NCBI GenBank assembly: GCA_002167265.1
Contig: NHDJ01000057.1
Span: forward strand, 5,902-16,549
Origin: Verrucomicrobia bacterium TMED56
GTDB lineage: Bacteria; Verrucomicrobiota; Verrucomicrobiia; Opitutales; Seribacteraceae
Length of the DNA stretch: 10,648 bases
Reading direction: 5' to 3'
In this document: positions 9,401 through 10,648 of the stretch, in pieces
Numbering within the stretch: the stretch's first letter is position 1
Layout of the letters: every line of letters starts with the position of its first letter
The notes under the pieces: generated by a model
The model's input: only the letters and a program-made list of their open reading frames with translations
The model's database searches: none
Told to the model about the DNA's origin: nothing
Position numbers and translations under genes: made by a program

Positions 9401-9628
9401 ATATCATTCATTAAATATCGTGACCCTATTGGTTCCACTGGTGAGGATTTAAGGTATGTTGTTGAGAAAAGTACAAATCTTAGAACATGGTCGTTGATCG
9501 GAGTTAATCTAGAATCAGCAAGAAATGTGGATTTAGGAGGTGGGATGGACAGGGTTACATTTTCCACTGCCAGTCCTCTCAGGAAAGGTGGTAAGAACTT
9601 CCTGCGGGTTCGGGTTTATAAACCTTAA
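2..9628 (+). CDS. Giant LamG / Ig-like mosaic surface or secreted protein (5' partial)
   Basis: The frame is open from the left edge to the TAA at 9626-9628, 3208 codons. The ATG at nt 2 is probably internal: MWIK is a LamG strand, matching SMWIKP at residues 417-422, so the true start and any signal peptide lie outside the window. Six LamG domains carry a (L/I/M)D(D/E)xRxY/F signature; three related domains carry EGYLAHKW(G/Q). Between them are two Fn3-like, one PA14-like, one He_PIG-like, one MBG-like and six Ig-like domains. A C-terminal module holds DSDGDGYSNL. I count only five cysteines, and the chain is rich in Asp, Asn, Ser, Thr and Gly, as in extracellular bacterial proteins. LamG and PA14 folds commonly bind glycans or mediate adhesion, so a surface adhesin or polysaccharide-binding role is likely but inferred. 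No catalytic domain is recognisable. Several domains are split by others (separate entries). Coding is certain; function is not. Confidence 0.95.
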   Translation: MWIKTSDNAGSIANWGGAGNGGLWEVELVNGNLGLRVGGGRLETVQAINNENWRHIAVVFPSSAETLSDAVLYLDGVAQPVSPAGNPTISTGDEMDLMIGTNSSGNNFAGLLDEIRLYERGLSSNEIMSIFLDGTMVFTTSSTAQPPVVELSEVVAQPNASVTVIGELVSKDLTNPTIRIYYGLEDGGFSANDWNHSFVDVNGGAPVSLGDFNATISGLVPGLRYYFRALAQSADGMDWSSGDPEVGQGLMGYWRMDETNGSMVIDALSPFRHAELLANDFNQSRSKGYRANSIYFDGFSTRVNLDANNTDFLEESFDGRSVSLWLKAERDFYTGPQVVGYENLEGYYSFDQEISSNVNDLSINESTGNLLNGSSLQSGQFGQSVYLDGSNDQVMIPTRGTMAILNQDSYTVSMWIKPNVSNSGTYTEGQLHAHGFLRGIDDTYYTNIETMLGLTPSGSNFLTNGPGGRGLDFNNDNDYRNAGIGINRNDNYLSLFNGVFYAPSSGTYSWEIRGNDDRGTIWLDLDQDGVFEVDGNLGSEQLVYQPQCCGTQSTSVALVSGYYRIAIAHGEGGGGSNQEALFSTPGGGPTSLTTIKPADYPTLFLTENEKTVMNRGPFSLILDGNNHLVYSHADQLSSASVSTKQSLPVGNWAHLAITADFNSSKLAIYLDGQKKDEVFLPNGGQLELASSISWIMGGNNITWGDSFGGQIDDLRFYSDSLSSNEIQDIFTDDLSGVQQAADKQQIIYDEGTDSSGLTIAIEENGIVTARISEGGSFSTISSDQSVRDDQWHHLMITFGDSPKAFKLYLNGILDGNPVIHSSGIVSLHLEEPSLGATVGTSGFTGYGSFMGNLDELRIYDRGVDASEVSKVFEGDFVNDGFLEFLAIEKPVLLTQTPIDVMPDQATMRVEVLSIGGEIESIDSSSDFSFKRNTFETLQAWYSAYDMGSNFSNGENIGTWSDISGSGRDFENVSGNPRVILSGIKGKPVVSFDGNDLLWTSHDFDHLANSGFTMVTLARYTGSANNRVISSRSRNFLFGFHGALTGRWYAEGWISRAGPLDTDWHMHAGKIEAKGGDPQATLRRDGTVLVSGSRESHNTLFAPGILQLGGYRTNSEMSACEVAEIMIYDRELNAVELAQLEGYLAHKWQMNNELLPSSHPYFSIDPFGGSNISSQKVVIGGDRPVVKIYWGDEKIDENSTLVDSNDETKWDNVFEVNSSNPVGLGSFLASVNNLQQDTQYFYRGHAENLGGESWAPNIESFLAMDTTFTKFTMDGMVLWLDAQDIDGDGIYDAYSDGIPLPMWIDKSLSEKHAKQSVAQKTPSYARNVFGGLPAIRFSSGNAYNVGSLSLNYGNVHVFMVSKGSGVGIGATDGITGWSLDTKTGNAFGSFKSENNTLQQVSLGFDPRTGYGMLIGEIGEIMVFERALPKSEQEMIEGYLAHKWGIVDDLAQTGFKLTRGLKVYYPFNETDGSVAQDYSVEMRHAEVLDADLNVEGKFGSGIDFESIDPFNAKLALLQNELEINQGAWTVSSWFETPITTDGTFFRHAMFYGEPGYAMLQNDFSGPSKLLGLFDGASEKLTSYDASGLANGWHHLVVSSSVGQTRFYMNGTLAGTVSDNIILEVKTVGNLIGGNGKFAPKLDDFRVYDRTFSSAEVSVLYGGGNGDFGVHPYSEFPPSFDNIPVILPPRNPIVYWTFNELNGTQVRDDSGKNNHGLFDDNATELSDLFDYSELGRQGTALRFDGNQTVKLNNDLGTFDIRGPFSICFWMKTADLSAEILSSGQFSILMSDGFLTAYANIGSQLRYTEPFPVPPDQWIHLIFTWDGNKLFLFRNNVEVVTPINASGNLTGDPTMTVGGRKFSSNGPFEGMMDDLRIFDQSLTAAQRNEVFNFVDPPLIAYYGEEFTYQVETLKGPTEFNATNLPLGLSIDHKSGLIFGEANETGDFSISITAANQSGEDVEVFTDPKLTVLKGRQSILASNQAELLIYDDPPLDLNLTSSSGLPVSVEILDGNQSVDLNQTTITIKRPGFVRLRAFQNGNENWLPAQSLLLNFQIMPKELIIRADDQFRKPDQANPLFTHQMFGLSVNDNASDFNVSIAPPIPDGNLTHPSPIGSYDLIPFAELSEKYFYSYQKGTLTVSEKLEQEIVFDQNLSDIPATTPFVYLNGYSQGMGGSKTGLPINYTVEDETIARILVTRKDALDAYWKMDEYMYAGAKEEFGKYNGTLLGLTSTGIGNSWVSGLFGNGLALGESQGRVDFGTVEFDSNFSVTFWMNPHDVDSNKTQILSKVGISGMNMFRLQKNEHNSSVDVYVSLDGVTESLMLSSSSGILANGEWVNLTLTYEDVNGTFSLFADAVLVGNSTGNYFSGTEVSSRFTSLILGGGNLPIDATIDDLRIYGVCLDSNEVSAIYGSGGGDFNRVELIGAGQTRIIANQRGNSDYESALPANNYLNVVRVPQSLTLSLISDHSVGDFPFKLDANASSGLPVTFYSSNPSLATIVEGYVYMHGAGEVEITAKQSGDRRYEPAPEVSRTFVVRWGNLFADSAPGLKLWFDGTDVNGDGEVDRSSDFIAGDKVSIWADKSGNTNNPVQGNILNMPTWSPSSLNKKATLNFDSNFSQLFEIQNEITSPTFVFIVHRHDAIQSSNVLGGDLRTANSDGFLVLEHAAGNVEIASDVNSSVWSVSSLRVAPNSQSLWVNGQVVGAESYGTGVLAIDLVGENFSGEIAEALVFEEEVNSINRQKIEGYLAHKWGINNELPVLHPFSNEPPAFGGDQEIIWGGLLSYPDGNRTSYKLPDRALGDPPFELVAYSTSGLPVSFVSSNPAVATIVGNIAYVNGVGETTISAIQMGDTRYHPALPKEQILKVIHPVQKDDQVILFEEIEIKVRDDAPFEVNASSSSGLPVEFQVDFGPATINSQGIVILDGVVGTVSITAAQSGSAYFNPAVPVTRTFDVSPKQRPIILFPDDALGGSLQPVPFGHRPLTLQGIRSTSVGFPFQITSSDESKVKIHQGNKIIPVGEGSVVLSFVVPPNQYYVTSETHYKTLQVVRPTKQAWLNFRNNDVRRTRIQDRFASRVIARDSSKNYSESKKIFDEDYADSDGDGYSNLFERAMGLDSLGPDKPQHLPIQLADTVDGRQRISFIKYRDPIGSTGEDLRYVVEKSTNLRTWSLIGVNLESARNVDLGGGMDRVTFSTASPLRKGGKNFLRVRVYKP
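437..745 (+). other. Fn3-like domain 1 (intact)
   Basis: Residues 146-248. It reads PPVVELSEVV, then TNPTIRIYYGLEDGG, ANDWNHS and ISGLVPGLRYYFRALAQS. The GLxPGxxYYFRAxA strand is typical of Fn3-like modules placed between LamG domains in verrucomicrobial and planctomycetal surface proteins. Its loop before IRIYYG (VSKDLTNPT) is short. This makes it the reference for Fn3-like 2, where the same loop holds a whole inserted domain. Confidence 0.7.
1019..2206 (+). other. LamG-3 domain inside LamG-2, itself split by a PA14-like segment
   Basis: The N-terminal part is residues 340-426 (LEGYYSFDQ, VYLDGSNDQVMIPT, YTVSMWIKPNVSNSGTY). The C-terminal part is residues 605-735 (LTENEKTVMNRGPFSLILDG, NWAHLAITAD, IYLDG, IDDLRFYSDSLSSNEI). 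The two halves are separated by about 178 residues that do not belong to a LamG fold. Confidence 0.75.
1280..1813 (+). other. PA14-like segment inserted in LamG-3
   Basis: Residues 427-604. The core is FNGVFYAPSSGTYSWEIRGN, DDRGTIWLDLDQDGVFEVDG, then VSGYYRIAIAHGEGGGG. The run of G-x-F-x-A-P-x-S-G-x-Y, D-D-x-x-x-I-W-(L/I)-D and a later YYRIAI strand fits the PA14/GLEYA fold, which often binds carbohydrate. The segment also holds an adjacent Cys pair (QPQCCGTQ), two of the five cysteines in the visible protein. The exact family needs a profile search. Confidence 0.6.
2741..2752 (+). repeat. Direct repeat left of EGYLAHKWG domain 1 (copy 1)
   Basis: ATTGGGGGAGAG encodes IGGE. It matches 10 of 12 bases with copy 2 at 3533-3544, 792 nt (264 codons) away and in the same reading frame. 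The two copies border the domain inserted in Fn3-like 2. Confidence 0.55.
2753..3544 (+). other. EGYLAHKWG-type LamG-like domain 1 (inserted)
   Basis: Residues 918-1181. The domain runs from LQAWYSAYD through IGTWSDISGSGRDF, GKPVVSFDGND and EIMIYDRELN to EGYLAHKWQMNNELLPSSHPYF. This layout (substrate-like (L/A)W(Y/L)xA start, WxDxSG, P-x-x-x-F-D/S-G, EIMIYDR, then the EGYLAHKW helix and an HPY tail) recurs twice more in this protein. I recognise it from large PVC surface proteins; it probably adopts a concanavalin A-like fold. Unlike copies 2 and 3 it has no DxDGDG loop near its start. Confidence 0.7.
3533..3544 (+). repeat. Direct repeat right of EGYLAHKWG domain 1 (copy 2)
   Basis: ATTGGAGGAGAC encodes IGGD and differs from copy 1 at two bases. 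The Fn3-like strand RPVVKIYWG resumes immediately after it. Confidence 0.55.
3818..5035 (+). other. EGYLAHKWG-type LamG-like domain 2, tail split off by LamG-4
   Basis: The main part is residues 1273-1449 (MVLWLDAQDIDGDGIYDAYS, MWIDKSL, EIGEIMVFERALPKSE, EGYLAHKWGIVDDLA). The tail that follows EGYLAHKW in the other copies (HPYFSIDPF in copy 1, HPFSNEPPAF in copy 3) is missing here. It reappears as VHPYSEFPPSF at residues 1667-1677, after LamG-4. A D-x-D-x-D-G-x-x-D loop at 3848-3874 resembles a calcium site. Confidence 0.7.
4349..4999 (+). other. LamG-4 domain (inserted in EGYLAHKWG domain 2)
   Basis: Residues 1450-1666. It has LTRGLKVYYPFNETDG, WTVSSWFETP, NGWHHLVVSSS, FYMNG, LDDFRVYDRTFSSAEV and ends LYGGGNGDFG. 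The end resembles that of LamG-6 (IYGSGGGDFN), another inserted LamG. Confidence 0.8.
5060..5671 (+). other. LamG-5 domain (intact)
   Basis: Residues 1687-1890. It runs from NPIVYWTFNELNG through ALRFDGNQTVKL, FSICFWMKT, DQWIHLIFTWDGN and MMDDLRIFDQSL. It is uninterrupted and serves as an internal reference for LamG order and length (about 200 residues). Confidence 0.85.
5675..5908 (+). other. He_PIG-like (putative Ig) domain
   Basis: Residues 1892-1969. The motif TNLPLGLSIDHKSGLIFGEA followed by NETGDFSISITAANQSG is the hallmark LPxGLsxdxxtGxIxGxPxxxGxfxxxxxAxNxxG of He_PIG domains. These act as structural Ig-like spacers in surface proteins. Confidence 0.75.
5912..6160 (+). other. Bacterial Ig-like domain A
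   Basis: Residues 1971-2053. It shares the series motif SSSGLPVSVEIL, with a final NENWLPA segment aligned to YxPA in the other copies. It is more diverged than domains C-E. Confidence 0.6.
6161..6418 (+). other. MBG-like domain
   Basis: Residues 2054-2139. It reads KELIIRADDQFRKPDQANP, later PIGSYDLIPF and YFYSYQKGTLTVSE. This fits the MBG pattern (LTVxADDxxKxYGxxNP ... PVGTYxI ... NYxxxxxxGTLTV) found in bacterial surface proteins. Confidence 0.7.
6422..7354 (+). other. Bacterial Ig-like domain B, split by LamG-6
   Basis: The N-terminal part is residues 2141-2192 (EQEIVFDQNLSDI, KTGLPINYTVEDETIARILV). The C-terminal part is residues about 2415-2451 (RVELIGAGQTRIIANQRGNS, DYESALPANNYLNVV). 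Joined, they match Ig-like C (SSGLPVTFYSSNPSLATIVE then GYVYMHGAGEVEITAKQSG and YEPAPEV). The break is between the ATI strand and the GAG strand. Confidence 0.7.
6578..7243 (+). other. LamG-6 domain (inserted in Ig-like B)
   Basis: Residues 2193-2414. It has ALDAYWKMDE, FGNGLALGES, FSVTFWMNPHD, NGEWVNLTLTYED, IDDLRIYGVCLDSNEV and ends IYGSGGGDF. Confidence 0.8.
7355..7606 (+). other. Bacterial Ig-like domain C
   Basis: Residues 2452-2535. It contains SSGLPVTFYSSNPSLATIVE, GAGEVEITAKQSGDRRYEPA and RTFVV. This is a Big-type fold, intact, and the clearest reference for domain B. Confidence 0.75.
7601..7615 (+). repeat. Imperfect direct repeat left of EGYLAHKWG domain 3 (copy 1)
   Basis: TGGGGCAACTTGTTT encodes WGNLF. 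It matches 11 of 15 bases with 8321-8335, exactly 720 nt (240 codons) downstream and in frame. Confidence 0.4.
7607..8302 (+). other. EGYLAHKWG-type LamG-like domain 3
   Basis: Residues 2536-2767. It runs from APGLKLWFDGTDVNGDGEVD through VSIWADKSGNTNNP, EIAEALVFEEEVN and EGYLAHKWGINNELPVLHPF. A D-x-N-x-D-G-x-x-D loop at 7658-7684 matches the position of the one in copy 2. The domain lies between Ig-like C and D and is bordered by similar WGNLF and WGGLL segments. Confidence 0.75.
8303..8598 (+). other. Bacterial Ig-like domain D
   Basis: Residues 2768-2866. It reads DQEIIWGG, then LPDRALGDPPFELVAYSTSG, LPVSFVSSNPAVATIVGN, GVGETTISAIQMGDTRYHPA. The extra GLLSYPDGNRTSYK between the first strand and LPDRALGD makes it longer than domains C and E. 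Confidence 0.75.
8321..8335 (+). repeat. Imperfect direct repeat right of EGYLAHKWG domain 3 (copy 2)
   Basis: TGGGGCGGTTTGCTT encodes WGGLL and partners with 7601-7615. It lies near the start of Ig-like D. Confidence 0.4.
8600..8854 (+). other. Bacterial Ig-like domain E
   Basis: Residues 2867-2951. It contains DDQVILFEEIEIKVRDDAPF, SSSSGLPVEFQVD, VGTVSITAAQSGSAYFNPA and VTRTFDVSP. It is intact and of standard length for this repeat series. Confidence 0.75.
8855..9145 (+). other. Diverged Ig-like domain F
   Basis: Residues 2952-3048. It keeps the outline of the series (RPIILFPDD, FPFQITSSDESKVKIHQGN, GEGSVVLSFVVPPNQYY, YKTLQVV) but lacks the SSGLPV motif. The assignment rests on order and spacing. 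Confidence 0.5.
9146..9625 (+). other. C-terminal module with calcium-type motif
   Basis: Residues 3049-3208. After a basic stretch (NNDVRRTRIQDRFASR) comes DEDYADSDGDGYSNLFERAM with GLDSLGPD (motif from about nt 9278). It resembles the DxDGDGxxNxxE thrombospondin type 3 or dockerin-like calcium loop. It is followed by LRYVVEKSTNLRTWSLIG and a final FLRVRVYKP. I recognise this order as a recurrent C-terminus of large verrucomicrobial secreted proteins. It could be a sorting or anchoring module, but no LPXTG or PEP-CTERM signal or terminal membrane helix is visible. Confidence 0.6.
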
Positions 9629-9737
9629 ACTGAAATTTTTATTATTTTGTCGGGAAGTTTTAGTTTGAAGGAATTAGATATGAACTTATTTTAGAATTTT
9701 TATTTATTCCAAAAGTTAACCAAATAAAGTAAAGCTC
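9629..9737 (+). promoter_or_regulatory. AT-rich intergenic gap with weak sigma70-type promoter candidate
   Basis: A possible -35 TTGAAG (9665-9670) and -10 TATTTT (9687-9692) are 16 bp apart, which would start transcription near 9700. Both match the consensus only partly in very AT-rich DNA. No clear Shine-Dalgarno sequence precedes the ATG at 9738 (AAATAAAGTAAAGCTC). No convincing terminator follows the giant gene, so read-through into the rhodanese gene is also possible. Confidence 0.25.
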
Positions 9738-10118
9738 ATGAAAAAAATCATACCCTTATTATTATCCGTTTTTGCTTTCTCGCTGTTTGCGGGAGAATAT
9801 CCTGACATAAGTATTAATGAACTTCAGTCAGCAATTACCAAAGGTAAGGTTGCAGTAATTGATGTCAACGGAGCCAAGTCATTCGCCAAAGGACATATTC
9901 CTTCTGCAATTGATTTTTCCGCAAACTCGAAGAAACTTTCAAAACTTTTGCCTGAAGATAAGAATACTTTGGTCGTTTCATATTGTGGGGGTCCAGGATG
10001 CCGAGCCTACAAAAGGGGAGCCGATGCTGCCGCAAAACTAGGATACAAAAATATTAAGCATCTTTCCGCAGGTATTTCGGGTTGGAAAAAATCCGGTGCC
10101 AAAGTTGCCAAGAAGTAA
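9738..10118 (+). CDS. Exported single-domain rhodanese-like protein
   Basis: This 126-residue protein starts with a signal peptide: two lysines, a hydrophobic core to about residue 17, and a likely cut after SLFA (residue 18). The mature part is one rhodanese domain: VAVIDVNGAKSFAKGHIPSA (Asp42, GHIP at 52-55), then VVSYCGGPGCRAYKRG with the presumed catalytic Cys83, and LGYKNIKHLSAGISGWKKSG at the end. Rhodaneses transfer sulfane sulfur through a persulfide on that Cys. The CGGPGC loop carries a second Cys (Cys88), seen in exported YCGGPxC-type members, which could allow redox rather than simple sulfurtransfer chemistry. It probably acts in the periplasm; substrate unknown. It lies 109 bp after the giant gene on the same strand and is followed by a strong terminator. 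Gene and family are secure; the role is open. Confidence 0.93.
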   Translation: MKKIIPLLLSVFAFSLFAGEYPDISINELQSAITKGKVAVIDVNGAKSFAKGHIPSAIDFSANSKKLSKLLPEDKNTLVVSYCGGPGCRAYKRGADAAAKLGYKNIKHLSAGISGWKKSGAKVAKK

Positions 10119-10143
10119 CCAGTAACTTTTAAATTTTTTACCT

Positions 10144-10173
10144 AAAGCATCCCTTTTTGGGATGCTTTTTTTT
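10144..10173 (+). terminator. Rho-independent terminator after the rhodanese gene
   Basis: A perfect 10-bp stem, AAAGCATCCC / GGGATGCTTT (10144-10153 and 10159-10168), closes a TTTTT loop and runs into a T-tract to 10173. It starts 25 bp after the rhodanese stop. On the minus strand the hairpin is followed by A-rich sequence, so it should work mainly for plus-strand transcripts. The T-tract overlaps the stop codon (TTA on plus, 10172-10174) of the convergent gene. Confidence 0.9.
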
Positions 10174-10648
10174 ACCAGGAATTAATTGTCGATCTAATTA
10201 AATTCTTCTCAGGTTCACTAAATTCTTGAACTTTATTCTCATCACGATCTTGGTTTAGTCTAATCTGCATTTTTCTCAGAAAAGAAGATTTAAAGTCATT
10301 TGGTAAACCCTGAAAAGAAGGGCTGCCCAGCATAAATGAACACCTTGTTTCAAAAAGTCTGGTTTGAAGATTCAATAACTTAAGTTTCGTAAATCCTGCA
10401 CCCCTCTTCGAATCGTGTTCAAACTCCCTTGCAAATGATGAGTTGTGTTTGGGTAATGGTGAGGGCAGGAAGGGTTCATCCACGAAAAAGCAGTAGTCCA
10501 AAAGGTTTTCGCACAATTGATCCATTAGATTAACTTTCTTTTCGTCTGTTGGGGAAATTGAGATTTCTCTCTTTAAATACTGAATCTGAATGCAAAGGTT
10601 AGTAAATCCAATCTGATGTTCTAGAACTAAAAGTGCAATTGGATCACT
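10172..10648 (-). CDS. Uncharacterised protein, C-terminal part (runs off right edge)
   Basis: The minus-strand frame ends with TAA at 10172-10174 and stays open to the window edge, giving 158 visible residues. An ATG at 10525 would give 117 residues. However, 41 more open codons precede it, encoding plausible protein (DPIALLVLEHQIGFTNLCIQ), and no good ribosome site is visible, so the start is probably outside. Visible features are FFVDEPFLPSPL, SSFAREFEHD, LLNLQTRLFETRCSFMLGSP, SFQGLPNDFKSSFLRKMQIR and a final EPEKNLIRSTINSW. From memory, this order (DEPLxxP, SGFxxxF, DLxTRLFxxxCSxxIxSxxF, LPxxxKxxxxRRL) matches the C-terminal region of a family of uncharacterised planctomycetal and verrucomicrobial proteins. 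I know no function for it. No membrane segment or signal is visible in this part. It converges on the rhodanese gene. Confidence 0.72.
   Translation of the reverse strand, partial: SDPIALLVLEHQIGFTNLCIQIQYLKREISISPTDEKKVNLMDQLCENLLDYCFFVDEPFLPSPLPKHNSSFAREFEHDSKRGAGFTKLKLLNLQTRLFETRCSFMLGSPSFQGLPNDFKSSFLRKMQIRLNQDRDENKVQEFSEPEKNLIRSTINSW

Noticed and set aside
9613..9624. Perfect palindrome GGTTTATAAACC at the end of the giant gene as a terminator
   Set aside because: It can form only a 4-bp stem with a TATA loop, lies before the stop codon, and is not followed by a continuous T-tract.
9859..10041. Overlapping plus-strand frame inside the rhodanese gene
   Set aside because: It lies in another frame of a well-supported rhodanese domain and encodes nothing recognisable.
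10172..10525. ATG at 10525 (minus) as the start of a 117-residue gene
   Set aside because: The frame stays open for 41 more codons to the window edge with plausible protein sequence, and no clear ribosome binding site precedes this ATG.
1..10648. tRNA, rRNA, CRISPR array, phage genes or a defence system
   Set aside because: No repeat-spacer pattern, structural RNA motif, or phage or defence protein motif was seen. Nearly the whole window is one coding frame.

Overview
The window is dominated by one very large open reading frame (3208 codons visible, open at the left edge) that encodes most of a secreted or cell-surface mosaic protein. Two small genes sit at the right edge. The architecture points to a Verrucomicrobia/Planctomycetes-type (PVC) bacterium, most likely a marine verrucomicrobium: repeated LamG (concanavalin A-like) domains, LamG-like domains ending in EGYLAHKWG, Fn3-like, He_PIG-like, MBG-like and bacterial Ig-like domains, and a C-terminus with a DSDGDGYSNL calcium-type motif. 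The taxonomic call is inference from domain style; there is no rRNA or housekeeping marker here. The sequence is somewhat AT-leaning: two lines counted by hand gave 37% and 47% GC.

Layout. Nt 2-9628 (+): giant protein, N-terminus missing. In order: partial LamG-1, Fn3-like 1, LamG-2 (split by LamG-3, itself split by a PA14-like segment), Fn3-like 2 (split by EGYLAHKWG domain 1), EGYLAHKWG domain 2 (split near its end by LamG-4), LamG-5, a He_PIG-like Ig domain, Ig-like A, an MBG-like domain, Ig-like B (split by LamG-6), Ig-like C, EGYLAHKWG domain 3, Ig-like D, E and F, and a C-terminal module. Nt 9629-9737: AT-rich gap with a weak promoter candidate. Nt 9738-10118 (+): small exported rhodanese-like protein. 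Nt 10144-10173: strong rho-independent terminator. Nt 10172-10648 (-): C-terminal part of an uncharacterised protein that runs off the right edge.

The main result is that the giant protein is not a simple string of domains. At least four domains are interrupted in frame by whole other domains, in one place three levels deep. Two inserted domains are flanked by short imperfect direct repeats in the same reading frame. This suggests the protein grew by repeated in-frame insertion of lectin-like modules into loops of existing domains.

No functional link between the three genes can be shown. The giant gene and the rhodanese gene share a strand but are separated by 109 bp. The third gene converges on them.
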